Positions 33,121 to 44,206 of a stretch of 64,000 nucleotides of DNA are shown piece after piece; positions within the stretch are counted from its first letter, which is position 1; every line of letters starts with the position of its first letter. This stretch comes from Effrenium voratum. Taxonomy: Eukaryota > Sar > Dinophyceae > Suessiales > Symbiodiniaceae. Below the pieces are notes generated by a model. The model did not search any database. It was not told the DNA's origin and worked only from the letters and a program-made list of their open reading frames with translations. Where the stretch lies: contig CAUJNA010001001.1 in NCBI GenBank assembly GCA_963377175.1, positions 805,721 through 869,720 of the forward strand, written 5' to 3'. The translations under genes and the position numbers were made by a program.

Positions 33121-34205
33121 TTCTGGATCTGAGCGTGACTTGAGGCAGTGACCGGCTTGGTTGAACCCTGAGTTATTTTTTCATATTGTTTGGCAAAGGC
33201 ATACAAGAAATGCAATGCATATTTGGGTGGGGCCATTCATGAACATGGGGCGTGAGCTGGAGCTAACCTGTGGAACCTGCTGGGCTTGCATCAGGTAGAG
33301 CCTCGCTAATTAGGGAGCCTTTTCGCCAGGGGACACGCCTCTGGTCCTTGTCAGCCAGGGCTTTTGTTTCATCCGGGGTTCCAATCACGTGCTGAAGCTT
33401 GCATAAGATCCCATGTCTGATTGGCCAAATGTAGCAACCCGGGACCAGGAGTTGCCAGTTGCTCAAGTAAACCAAGGTCACTAAAGCGAATTACAGGAGG
33501 CCACAGGGAGCCACAAAGGTCCATTGGGACTTGGATTCGATCAGCCGATTTTGGGACTCCATGGAGCCGCTGAACGACATGCCGTCTTTTTTGTTTGTTT
33601 TTGTCCGGCCCGGGGCTCCCGAAAATGGCAGCTGGTGGGTGATTTTGGTGACTGAAAATGGCGGCCTGTTCTTTCAGCGATCACTTGCCTGCTTGGTGTG
33701 TCGATCGTTGAGGATATGTTCAAGAGCAAACATAACACGAAGGGCCATTTTGGGGGGCTCCATTTAGAGGCGCATGTTGATCTGGCGAGCCAAAACAAGG
33801 AAATTAATGTTGGCTTTTCTTTTTCAAGGGCAGCAGGGGAAATTCGAGTGACCTAAGGGACTTGGTTTGCGACCGTATGCTCTGCCAGAGCAAAGAGCTC
33901 AACAGGAAACCCGGTTGCCATCTGGGGGTTTCTCAAAATAGGGGGACCCGTTTTTGGAGGGTTTTGCAGGGAAGCCCAATAAGGACACCATCTAGCTGGA
34001 GGCTGGAGCGGTCCCCAGTTTTGAGAAACCATTTGAACGATCCGAATTGAAAAGCCCTTACCCTTTCCCACTGAATAAAAACCTTTCTGCATAGGTCTGC
34101 ACTACCAGTAGCAAGCTCAGAGACGAAGAAGCAGCTTACGAAGTTCCCTTCAGGGGTTGGACAGCTATAGTACTTCATTTGCGCAGCTGGTTGCTCTTTG
34201 GGCTA
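33121..34205. other. Non-coding stretch
   Basis: No supportable gene or clear repeat. Confidence 0.35.
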
Positions 34206-34320
34206 ACTAGGTCCCCCAGTAGTGCCCTTTTATATACCTTTTTTTGGGGAGGGTTTCCCTACTAAAATAGACTCCAGAAAAAAGGTACCCTTATTCTAAC
34301 CTCTCTACTGGAGGACCCAG
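34206..34320 (+). repeat. MITE-like repeat family D, copy 2
   Basis: About 115 bp with the ends ACTAGGTCCCCCAGTAG and CTACTGGAGGACCCAG. Confidence 0.8.
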
Positions 34321-35494
34321 CCAACCTTGCTTTACTGCTTGAACATTTTGGACGTTGATTTGTTTCGCAAGTCGCGCATTTTTGCCAATCGCTTAAAGAA
34401 GCCAGTGTTGGTACCCGGCGTGCCGACTTCAGGAACATCGTGAGTGGCAGCAGAGCACAGAGGTCCGGTCCGCGCTCGGCTGCCTGTTTGGTGATCACGT
34501 TTTGTTTCCCCTGAGGTGGCTTCCCTTGACCCTTTACAAGAACCGAGGCAACCACAAGCCACAGCACCAAGGGTTGCTTGACAATTCCAGGGAATCTCAA
34601 AAGAAGCGAAGCTTCAAAGGAGTTCAAATCCTTCCAGGACTCGTCGAAGGCAAAATTTCAACAGGCTTGGGGATGGGGGATAAGACTCGCCTGAATGGAA
34701 CCTGATACAAGGTATACTGTATTTCCAGAACAAAGAAAAACTAAACATTACCCAGCACATGGAAAGCCACTTCCATTTGGCTTCTCCTCTTCGAGGAACT
34801 TGGAAATGCCGCGAGGATCCAAACCGCTAAGAAGAAAAACATCAGGTGGGTTCCGCAGGCCCGGAACCGAAGTAAACCACCAAACCACCACTTCGAGGGA
34901 AGCTCGCTCGGAGGTCAAAAGCTCTTGAAGGGGTTCAAAAGCCTCAATTATCCAACCAACCCACCTAGCGGGAGGCTGATATTTGGTGAGATTTCCGGTC
35001 GATGGCTTTAGGTTGTACATAGTTGGAAGTTGGAATCCTTTGGGTTTCCAATTGGTAACTTAGCCTCACCTGAGCCTTACGACACCACCGCTTGAACGTG
35101 TGGCCTTTGACGCCCCTTGTTCGCCTATTTTGTACACGGGGTGCTAGCCATGTAACATGTTTCACCCACCTACCCACCCAGCCCTGGCTCCCCTCAACCG
35201 ACTCACACGTGCTTGTCTCGGGAGAGATCTTGAAGCCAGAACACTGGCTGGTGTTGTGAGTCCGGGCTTAACTGTTGTGTGTGTGTGTGTTTGCCCAAGT
35301 TTCGAGGCATTGACACTCAATTCCAAATCCCCCCAAAACTGAGGTCTCCAACACTAGCTTATAGTGTATGCTAGATATGAAACAGAGTCAAAGCAAATTT
35401 GTGTGTACCTCGGCCAAGAACGCTGGAGAAAACACGTTTGTTGTTTTTTTGGGTTTCCTTAATTCGGGGGGTGAGTGTTTTGTTTCCCTTGCAG
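34321..35494. other. Non-coding stretch upstream of a candidate exon
   Basis: No gene is supported. A GT run lies near 35275-35292, and there is a pyrimidine-rich acceptor at 35478-35494. Confidence 0.35.
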
Positions 35495-35561
35495 CTTGGC
35501 TCAAGCGATCCTCAGCTCAAGCGCAACTCGGGAAAGCCACGCATCGCCTGGAAGCCTGAAG
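35495..35561 (+). CDS. Candidate exon just upstream of the eEFSec gene
   Basis: Acceptor TTTCCCTTGCAG, then LGSSDPQLKRNSGKPRIAWK ending PE, then a GT donor (GAAG|GTGACT). It looks like a real coding exon, but I cannot name the protein. It could be the end of an upstream gene or unspliced leader sequence of eEFSec. Confidence 0.4.
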
Positions 35562-35870
35562 GTGACTCAGCAGCGTTGCCATCTAAGTCAGCTGCTCTTG
35601 TTGGACTTGTTTAGATTGTATCATGGTTGAGACATGGCAAGTTGCCTTCTATTTGCTTCAGAATGCTTTGAGTTCTCTGGTTTTAGAGGGACTAGCACAA
35701 CTGGACATGTTTTCTCATTCTCTGCAGATGACAAATGGAGTTGCTCTGCACCCCCTGAAACCTGAAGGGTCCTTTTGTGACCCCCGTTTGGTGAACCTCC
35801 ACAAGTAGCACGCAGAAGACATACCGAACTGCCCGGCCCGCAGCCGCCGGGCACACGGGTTTCGATTGCC

Positions 35871-35903
35871 ATGGGGGATAAAGACAAGGCTCCGAAGAAG
35901 AAG
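35871..35903 (+). CDS. EEFSEC: eEFSec, candidate first exon
   Basis: ATG in a GCC-ATG-G context starts MGDKDKAPKKK, then a donor AAG|GCGGGG. Splicing to the acceptor at 37628 keeps the frame (KKK-ALNVNLGVLG) and supplies a short basic N-terminus before the GTPase domain, as expected for this family. The donor is identical in its first bases to that of exon 5. The assignment rests on frame and position only; a different start exon is possible. Confidence 0.5.
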
Positions 35904-35964
35904 GCGGGGAGTCGAAGCTTGAAGGCTGGATATGAGTCATATATATATATATGTATAATATACA

Positions 35965-36000
<36 letters not shown>

Positions 36001-37628
36001 GTTGAGATGCCCCGGTTCTGAATCTCAAGGAAAACCAGAAGGGAATGTTTAACTGTTCCTCATCGTGAGAAAGACCAGATGACGTTTGATTGAGGCCCCA
36101 AACATCAACGGTGCAGCTTTCGCCCTGCCTTGTGGCGCCCTTTGCAACCCAACGCTTGAATGGTCGGTTGAAAAGGGGTGAATTCTAATGGGAAGCACTT
36201 TCAATCGTGGTGGGCTAATATCCATGCGAGTGATGCCCACAAAGGGTCTCCCATGAAATTCCGCAATGGCCTTCCTTACAGAAAGCCATGGTACGCCGCT
36301 TCCTTTGGTGGCAATCATATTTTTCTCCATTGGCTGCAATGATGTCCTTATATTTCCAGCTTTTGGATTCAAGGCTACAGGTTGCGCAAAGAAGCAAGCC
36401 CCGCCAACCATTCGGGAGATGCAGTTACTCATACCAAGCTTTTTAGGGCTGCAAGGGAAACCAAAGGGAAACCACTCGTGTTTTCTGTTGTATGTTTCTT
36501 TCTTCTTCTTTTCTTTTTTTTGGGGGGTGCCGGAATTAGATAAACGTAGGCAATGTCATGCGCGCTCTTCAAGCAAATGTGAACTACTTTGTGAATATGT
36601 AACACTACAAAAAGGGGACCTTCAACAAGTCGGCAACTGTTGCTCTGCTGTGGGCTAAGGGATGGTTGCTGATATCACCGTCATGTCATCAACCATTGCC
36701 TCAGTAGCCATATGTTGTATACGGGGTTGTGTTTTAAGAGGGCACTCGTTTTTGGGGTTGGTTGAAAGGGGAGGTAAAAGGAAACCACACATTCTGTTTT
36801 GAGACTGACAAGCCCATATGGATCTGGCAACAGTCAGCCTTGAACCAGACCATATCTGGGGTATGCCATGTCCAGCTCAACTCTCAAGCCGGACGACTCA
36901 AGGCCAAAAGCATGCAGCGCCAGGGAAAGTATCGAAACATGACACGCACCAAAGACGCTGGAGCTCCGCAACAGTGACATATTCCTTTGCATACTCCCCA
37001 ATGTGTCTGCAGTTCTTTGGGGTTGACGGAGTTCCTAGAGCAATGTCTGTGTTGGCGGGCAAAGATTGGCACGTTTGCAACGGAGTAATTGAAGCACCTG
37101 CAGTGCTGACTCCAGAAAAAATGCGAGTCAGTGCATCAGAAGAGTACATATACAGGGAAAATCCTTGTTCCCCGCCAGCGACGCATTTGCATTTATTGTG
37201 AGAGTCCAGGGATCAACTCCGGGCATTGTATTAGATACGGCCGTCTTCACAACCTGACACATTTGTCCAACCTGAGTTGCGGCCTTGTTCATCCAGTCCA
37301 TTGATTCGGCTGCAGCCATTTGACTCTGCCAATCTTGATATGTATATGATTTCTAGTTGGAGATCCTTTGGTGAACATCTCACTTCCTGAGTGGATTTGG
37401 CAAGCAAAGTCCAAACTGGTTGGTTGCCACTACAATGGTCTTCCTAAAGTAGTGCAAGTCCAGGAAGTCAGCGACATTTACATGGAAATCGATGCTCTCC
37501 AAAAATTATTGAGGGTGTTCCCCAAGAACAAACTCCTAGCCACACCAGAACTCCGTCAGCACTTTGGTTCATGCCGGTATGATTCCCCGAAAAGTTCCAA
37601 GGCTCTGGCCACATGAACCACATCGCAG
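35904..37628 (+). other. eEFSec intron 1
   Basis: About 1.7 kb, GC donor and AG acceptor. It holds a TA/GT microsatellite (35936-35998) and a diverged repeat near 36190-36270. No gene is supported inside. Confidence 0.45.
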
Positions 37629-37706
37629 GCGCTCAATGTGAATCTTGGCGTCTTGGGCCACATCGACAGTGGCAAGACCTCCATATGCCGCTCGCTCTCT
37701 CGACGC
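37629..37706 (+). CDS. EEFSEC: eEFSec exon 2: GTP-binding P-loop
   Basis: Reads ALNVNLGVLGHIDSGKTSI then CRSLSRR. GHIDSGKT is the G1 box of translational GTPases, and NVNxGVLGHxDSGKTS is diagnostic for the selenocysteine-specific elongation factor. The protein binds GTP and Sec-tRNA and delivers it to ribosomes decoding UGA as selenocysteine in the cytosol. The acceptor CGCAG|GCG is clear. The 3' border is ambiguous because GACGC occurs at both exon 2 end and exon 3 start. Confidence 0.85.
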
Positions 37707-37748
37707 GCGGGCTTGCCGAGGGTCTAAGAGCTCAACAGGCTCGCGCGG

Positions 37749-38203
37749 CACAAATCCTCACCTGCTATTGGTTGCGTGTTTTCTCCCATAGCTTGCTACT
37801 GCTAAAAAAGGATCTTCGCATTTGCTGGTAATTCCCGCACGAACCTGGGCGGCGACGGGAACCGGGGGTTTGGCCGCACGATATGGTATAGAAACCACGG
37901 GATTGATAAACGCACTGGTCTGGTTGATTTATGGGGTGTCCCGTCTAACAGGCCCTTTACTTTCGGGGGAACACAAATCCTGCTATCTGTTGCGTGTTTT
38001 CGCTCATAGCTTGCTCGCTCAACAAGGGGATCATCGCAATTTGCGGGTCCATTCCGCCATCGCACGAACCTGGACGGCAACGGGAAGTGGGGTTTTGTCA
38101 CACGATGTCATCTTGGAACACGGCGTTGAGAAGCACGCTGGTCTGGTTGATGTGTAGGATGTCCCATTTGGAAGGCCATCATTTACTTTTTGGGGAGCAC
38201 CCC
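37749..38203 (+). repeat. Tandem duplication, 223-bp period
   Basis: Copies start CACAAATCCT at 37749 and 37972 and share GTTGCGTGTTTTC, CATAGCTTGCT and GCACTGGTCTGGTTGAT-like blocks, with many point differences. Confidence 0.8.
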
Positions 38204-39472
38204 TTGGAATCCGGGTTCGAAATCAAGAGCTGAAGCAAGAACTGCATTAATTATGGAGGAGCCGGCCACATCTTGGAAGTGTGTTGCGGTCGGTCTTGGC
38301 TCCTGGAAAATTGGGTTCTCGCAAAGACCCCAAAAGAAAGTTTTGCCGGTAGACTAGTCCTGAACAACTTTTCATTGAAATGGCCCCACAAACGTACCCC
38401 ACAGCCCCAATCGAAGTGTTTAATGTCCACCTCACCTCGCCCTCCCGCGCACCCCCCGCCCCCCCCCCCCGGGTAGGGGAGGCTGCAAGATCACCATCGT
38501 GACTATCCCGGTTGTGCAGGTAGGTACCACTACCCTTTCGTCAGATGAGCGCCTTACGGTTCCGGAGGACAAGGGCTAGTGGGTGGACGGTGCCCGCCCC
38601 ATGCGTTCATCCGTTGGTGGCTTTAGAGTGGTGGAATTGGTGGTGGCGGTGGCGGAAGCCACTAAGGGTATGCAACCATCATATAGATACTATAGCCACA
38701 TGAGGGAGGCCTCTCTCAGTCAAGCCAAGGGCAGTGGCTTGGAGGCCAATAGAAAGTACCGCATGCTGAGGAAATGGACAGGCGCTTGTGCGTTCCATTG
38801 AACACCACAAGTTGAGGTCATTTGAGGATCTGGAGAATGACCTGTCCAAGAAAGCCAAGAGGTCTAGCCTGGTTGCCCTGTTCACCTGAGACACCTGTGA
38901 ATCAAGCCCCATTAACCTATAAGTCAATTCCGCCGGCCATCTTCTTACTGCCAACTCAGAAAGCCACACGCGCCAGCCATACCATTGTGCATGGGGTGGT
39001 TTAAGAAGGAACAAGGAAGCCACCACCCCTCTAATTTGAGGCTCTATTTGACCGCAACCCAGCCCTTGCCTCAATGGACCATGGATGCCGTCTCAGGTCG
39101 GATGCTTTCCACTGAAGCTTGGCCGGAGAGCCGGAGCCATCGATCGGCGTTCTTCGATGCTGCGAACGTGTTTTTGTTCCCCAAAGAAAGCCACAGAAAA
39201 CCATGACATGTTCTTGGTTGCTTATGACCCAAGGGTCCCCCAAGACACGGTTGCTCTTTCACGTGTTACATCCTTTTTGACGTACACAAAGGGGTGCCCT
39301 AAACAGAGACGCACCCAGTTGAGCTTAGTCCTCACCAACAGTGACCACTCTGGAATCACAATGAGCACAAGAGGTTGATGTCCAACTGGAAGTATTAAGA
39401 AGGCCTTCTTCCCCCTCTGCTTAAAGGCTCTTCTCACTCACTTGCCTTCATCTTCTCGCCATTCCGGATTGC

Positions 39473-39673
39473 TTAGTTGTCATCATCAAACGGATTTACT
39501 CTTTCATCTTGTAGAAGCTCAAGTACATCAAGACGACCCTTTCCAGCACAAGCTATGTGGTTGCGCCAAGCAGATGGCTCTACGCTATCACGTTGAAAAA
39601 GAACGTTGACAACATCAAGATGACGGCTTTGGGCTGTCACCTTTTGGCGCCCCCGGGCGGTGCAGCATCGCAT
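39473..39673 (-). pseudogene. Ankyrin-repeat fragment, antisense inside eEFSec intron 2
   Basis: On the - strand the frame reads RHLDVVNVLFQRDSVEPSAW and GRLDVLELLQDERVNPFDDD. That is two consecutive ankyrin-type repeats of the HLDVVxLL...D.RVDPS form common in protist ankyrin proteins. It stops right after the second repeat, and neither side carries more repeats, so it is a fragment or a displaced exon. Confidence 0.55.
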
Positions 39674-40676
39674 CTCAGGTCACGTCCACTGCCTCGATGG
39701 ACAAGAGTCGAGAATCCCAGGTCGGGTGGATCGATTGAGCGGTCTGCTGTCGTTGGCATGGGACCCGGAGGCTTCCTTTGAGAGGAAAAAGGTTCAACAG
39801 AGGACCCTCCAGTCAATGTTGATGGGAGTGTATAGACGAAATTGGATCGTCGGATTCTGAACATCTGGTGCTTTGCGCCCCCCCAGAAAGACCCCTACAT
39901 GGAGGCTGGGAATTCACTGGCGGACTTTGTGTTTGTTTGTTGCCTTGCATGATTTCCTGACTTGTCCCTTTCAACCAGCAACAACTGAAGCGCCCCTTTC
40001 GGCACGAGCCCGAAGGCAGAGGGTAGATTTGGGAGGGGATCCGCCCTATCCAGCAGAGAGTGTCATGGACGCGCCACTTTAGTGGTCAGTCTCGCCCTCG
40101 TACCTCCTGTGTGCCATGGGCCTTCTCCCTGCACTTTCATTTCCAGCACTCTGCCAAACCCTCTCTGCAGTATCTTTGTGGTTATCTTCGTGGCCCACAT
40201 CTCACTATGACATAATGCGACTGATTTCAGACTCTGTGACACAGTTGTAAAACACCCGGGTATCAGTCCGATTCCCCTTCCGAATCGAATGTTCGGGGCT
40301 CTGAAAATCAGATCATCGGCAAATGGCCAGAGAATCAGAGAATCGGGACCTGTAGGTCGTGCTGGGCGATGGCGCTAGGGAGCCTAGAGCAACTATTCAA
40401 TCCTGGAAGTCCATGATGACATTCTGCCGAAAGAGCTTCCGGCAGAATCCCAGTCATGTTTGTTGTTTGAGCCAAAGTCGCCAACTTGCTGTTTTGCGTC
40501 AGTGTGTCCCGATGTGGGGGTAGATGAAAAGGTCAAGGTCCTTTGCATGGGATGATCATTGGGGAAAACCACTAAACATATTATCTCACTCAGTTACCCT
40601 ATGCTCATTTGGGGGCCTGGAATATTGATCAACCCCCATGTTGAAAATTTGGAGTTCACCCATATATCCCTCAATG

Positions 40677-40780
40677 GACGCCTTGCGGCGGCTGCACCCG
40701 CAAAAAACGCGCAGGAGCGCGGTATCACGCTGGACCTGGGCTTCTCGTCCTTTGTTACGGATGCTCCTGAGCACATCCAG
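40677..40780 (+). CDS. EEFSEC: eEFSec exon 3: switch I/G2 region
   Basis: Reads RLAAAAPAKNAQERGITLDL then GFSSFVTDAPEHIQ. ERGITLDLGFS is the highly conserved G2/switch I block of eEFSec. The donor is CAG|GCGAGC. The start is uncertain: a junction at the shared GACGC gives the expected spacing but lacks an AG; the AG at 40653-40654 would add nine residues. Confidence 0.85.
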
Positions 40781-40875
40781 GCGAGCGGCTAGTCACTGTA
40801 GCCCTTTATTTTGCAGATCAAGCGGGCACGGCCCGCATTTGTTTTTCTACTTCAGCGCATTTAGTGACTCCGCAG

Positions 40876-40999
40876 ACGCCCTTTTCCACGGCTCTTTGGG
40901 TCGTCGCGTTCCCCGCGGACGAGGCGGCGGGCTATGAGGCGATCCAATGGTGCCTGGTGGATTGCCCGGGCCACGCCTCGCTGATCCGCACCGTCATAG
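40876..40999 (+). CDS. EEFSEC: eEFSec exon 4: G3 box DCPGH
   Basis: After CCGCAG it reads TPFSTALWVVAFPADEAAGY, then EAIQWCLVDCPGHASLIRTV and I. DCPGH is the G3 GTPase box, and LVDCPGHASLIRT is a hallmark of eEFSec. Intron 3 upstream is only 95 bp. The exon ends ATAG|GCCGAG with a GC donor in phase 1; the next exon is preceded by the same ATAGGC. Confidence 0.88.
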
Positions 41000-42091
41000 G
41001 CCGAGGGATGGAGCGATGGCGCGCTCGGGGGGTCGGGGGGGGACCCCCCGGGTAAAAGGGGTTGGGAAGAAACAGGAACTGAGTCACCATGATTCACCAG
41101 GTCCACAAGGTGATGTGGAAACAGAAAGCTTAAACTGGTTGTGGGCCTAAAGACTTCGAACGAGGCTGTTACTTGATGAAGCCCATTTACTGTAAGTGGT
41201 GATTACAGGAGAACGACAGTAATGGTTCAGTCCCTTAAAGAATGAACAACCAGACCCGGCTCAGAGCCCTTCCAAGCAAAATCAAAGGATATACAGTAGC
41301 TGAAACGTTGAAGGAATCGTGGTTTGAGCATGTTTGATCACCGACTCCTGGCGGGGGGACCCGTTTCTTGCTTTTTTTGTTCCTGCTCCAAGCCTTTTTG
41401 TCTGACCTCCGCTTCACTTTGCCTGGGTCACAACAGCCACTTTGATATTCCCGGACCCTTCCGCAGTGACATGGCGCATCCAATATTTCAACGGGTGGCC
41501 TTGTATTCGCACGAGATGAAGACAGAACCGTTATAATAAGCAACATATGTTTCGAACAATACAGTCAGTTTGAAGTTTGAAGACCAAGCATGGTTCAGAA
41601 CAAGCACAGAAGTAAAACGACATCCTACCAACTCACATGGGCCAAACAAGAACTCCTGCGCCTTTTCATTATGTAAGGGCCCGTCCCCCAACTTTGTTTG
41701 CAGGCCCGGAACCCTGTAAACCTGAACCGGTGCTGGGGAACTCAACCAAGAGCGATACCCGTAGAAACCATGAAGGCGCATCAGGCCCAAGTTGTCGTAA
41801 GCCAGGATTTGCAGAGTCAGAAATTTGCAGCGTGCAAACCGATACTCAAACCGATGACCAACCGACAGCCAACTCATTAGCCGTCATGCCGAAGCCAGTT
41901 GCTGCCAAAGTGGACTTCGTTCCCTACACTTACTTGCACTGGTAGAACCACAGTGTACTTTGTTTGCTGCACTTGTACTGAAACGTTGTGACTTTCGAAG
42001 CTGTCAACTTTTGAAGCTGTCAACTTTCTGGAATGCTGTCTTCCCCATGTACCAGCAAACAAGGCGTAAGCAATTTGTTTGCGTGGAATAG
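41000..42091 (+). other. eEFSec intron 4
   Basis: 1.09 kb flanked by the direct repeat ATAGGC. It contains a GC-rich palindromic patch near 41030-41053 and a short tandem (GAAGCTGTCAACTTT) near 41998-42027. No gene is seen. Confidence 0.5.
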
Positions 42092-42141
42092 GCGGAGCGC
42101 AGATCATCGACCTGTGCGCTTTGGTGATTGACGTCAACAAG
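42092..42141 (+). CDS. EEFSEC: eEFSec exon 5
   Basis: Completes the split Gly codon and reads GAQIIDLCALVIDVNK, matching the GGAQIIDxxxLVIDVxKG segment that follows G3 in eEFSec. The acceptor is ATAG|GC, the donor AAG|GCGGGG. Confidence 0.85.
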
Positions 42142-42863
42142 GCGGGGCGACTGTCCGGCCATCCACTCGACCCCATTGGAAATACGATATGAAGCCATCC
42201 TTTGTCAGACCCGTTGGATAGGTTCTGGGTTGCACCCGTTGAACGGGACGCTCGATCTTTGCCTTTCTGATGCTGGAAAAAAAGAGCCTACCCTTTTGGA
42301 CGCCTAGTTTTCTCACGCGGCTGATCTTTTGGCCCTCTAGTCTTAGGGCAACTGTCCCACTGTTTCCAGCGAGTTCAACGTGTTTGATAATTGATAATTA
42401 ATTAACCAGCTAGGAAACCACCAGAAACAAGCAACTATTTGTAAGCAACACAACCGTAGCTGGTGTTTCTATCGGTCAAGCCTTCTCTTAGCCGTTGCAT
42501 CTGCATCTTTGCTGCCTGGACTCTCCATGACCCTTTAAACGGGAGAATGTACCCACGCATGCCACAATTTTTTGAGGTAATGACTCCTCATTTTGTCAGG
42601 TATTGCGGTCTCCCTTACTTGGCGTGACAGTAGCTAAACCTCCTTAGGCTACTAGCTCCTCAAGAGGCAAGACATGGCAAATAATCTTGCTGAAGTGAGA
42701 TGAAGGTTGTTGACAAACAACTTCGGTTTTTGAGGTAGAGACTCCACACAAGGCTGGACCAGGAGTCTTGAGGTAATGACTCCGCATTCTAAGGCTGGAC
42801 CAGGAGTCTTGAGGTAAAGGACTCCACCTTTTGAGGCTGGAGACTCACTTCTCGGACGCTCAG
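42142..42863 (+). other. eEFSec intron 5
   Basis: 722 bp with a GC donor. Its 3' half holds a short imperfect tandem array, described separately. Confidence 0.45.
42728..42850 (+). repeat. Imperfect tandem repeat of about 46 bp
   Basis: Three units of TTGAGGTAATGACTCC plus AAGGCTGGACCAGGAGTC, with related single motifs upstream at 42572-42590. Confidence 0.7.
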
Positions 42864-42923
42864 GGCATCCAGACCCAGACGGCGGAGTGCATGGTGGTTG
42901 CGGAGATCCTGGCCAACCAGCTG
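42864..42923 (+). CDS. EEFSEC: eEFSec exon 6
   Basis: Exactly 20 codons, beginning GIQTQTAECMVVAEIL and ending ANQL, matching the family block KGxQTQxAECLV. The acceptor is CTCAG|GGC, the donor CTG|GCGGGG. Joined to exon 5 it gives VIDVNK-GIQTQ in phase 0. Confidence 0.88.
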
Positions 42924-44170
42924 GCGGGGGCCGACGGTTTGTCGGTTTTTTGCGAAACTCGAGGGACCTTTGGGGTTTGGTTTTGACCAGAGGTGTCCTT
43001 TTTAGGTTTTGGCCCAAAAGAACAAATGGGTCTGAAATTTGATGGGTCTGAATTTTAATGGGTCTGGTTGACCAGAGGTGAGTCACAATCAAAACCCGGA
43101 TAAGTGAATATTAGTAAGGGACAATCCCAACCATAAATAGCTGCGGATATCTGCTTTCTTAGTTCTTTACATGGTTCTGGGTCGACCATGTCAATACTGG
43201 GCTTTGATTATGACTCAGGTGTCCTTTTCCGGTTTTGGTTAAGAATAGATGGGTCTGGAGTTTGATTGGTTGCCCCAGTTACCGGGGGAACCCATGGATT
43301 TGTCCGAAAGGTCACCTTTGCTTTTGAGATGGTTCTTGGGATTTCACGAATCAAGGCTGTCCAAAATAGGGAGTGGTTCAAAGAGAAATTAACGATGCAC
43401 CTCTCATTTCGGAGGCTCATTTGGCGATAAATGGGTGTGGCTCAAAATTAAACAGGAGGGCTTACGCAGGTGTTGGTCCATGTTTCCACTTACCAGGGTT
43501 CCATTTTGGTACCGGTTTTTTGAGCCACAGCCAAATGAGTGTGTTCTTAGATCCGGCACCCCACAAAAAAACGCGGGTTGTCCCTATGGTTCCCCTTCAG
43601 AGCCGCCCAAAAGGGGTAATTACCATCGAAAAACAGGCACCGCCACCAACGAGCAGAACCAAAGCTGAGGTAGCGGAGTTGTTTTCGCAGGCGCCATGGT
43701 CAAGACTTAGGAATTCGTATATTGGCTGTCTAGAATCCACCAACCCCAATTTCAAGGCGTGTTTCACCCTGTGACCCTTAATGAGGAAGAAAGAAAAACG
43801 CCCTTGTAAGGGGCGTTCAACTGGTATTTGTCAAGAAGGCGGGATTTGCACGCGGAATGCAGTGTTGAATTCGAAGTCGGTTTCCTGTGGACCCCCCCCC
43901 CGCCGAAACGGCTTGTGACATTGTAGTTTTGACGCAGGGCCATGTTAACCACTGACGTGATGGCGGAGGCAGTTGGGAAAGATAGGCCAAAGAAGAGGCG
44001 CACATCCTCCAACCACAGCAGGGCACAATGCCCATTTCCCCGGGCTCTGCCAAAATGTGGCCATGAATGTTAGGAGGACCCAGCTCAAAAGTGGCTACAT
44101 GACTCCTAATGAAGTTCACATGCATGTGTGTGTGTGTGTGTGCTAACTTACTCTTTGTCTTTGCGTGCAG
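42924..44170 (+). other. eEFSec intron 6
   Basis: 1.25 kb with a GC donor. It contains diverged repeats with TGACCAGAGGTG and AAATGGGTCTG (42985-43090, again 43215-43260), one family C MITE, a C-run, and a GT run just before the acceptor. Confidence 0.45.
43429..43537 (+). repeat. MITE-like repeat family C, copy 5 (variant subfamily)
   Basis: Ends AAATGGGTGTGGCTCAAAAT and TTTTTTGAGCCACAGCCAAAT. The interior CTTACGCAGGTGTTGGTCCA is shared with copy 2. Confidence 0.75.
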
Positions 44171-44206
44171 GTGGTCATCCTCAATAAGGTCGACATGGTT
44201 CCTGCC
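44171..44206 (+). CDS. EEFSEC: eEFSec exon 7: G4 box NKVD
   Basis: A 12-codon exon VVILNKVDMVPA. NKVD is the G4 box that gives guanine specificity. The acceptor GCGTGCAG|GTG follows the GT run. The donor is GCC|GATTCT, a GA donor, which joins in frame to DKRKKILD. Confidence 0.88.

Larger units (their letters stand above)
37707..40676 (+). other. eEFSec intron 2
   Basis: About 3.0 kb. It contains a 223-bp tandem duplication, a C/G-run, an antisense ankyrin fragment, a diverged GGGTGTGTCT-type repeat (about 39172-39312) and a small hairpin ATTCTGCCG...CGGCAGAAT (40421-40449). Confidence 0.5.

Noticed and set aside
38583..38801. A frame reading ELVVAVAEATKGMQP that resembles the eEFSec VIDVxKGxQ block
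   Set aside because: It is in the wrong place in the gene order (before exon 3), and the real block is found in exons 5 and 6. Judged coincidental.
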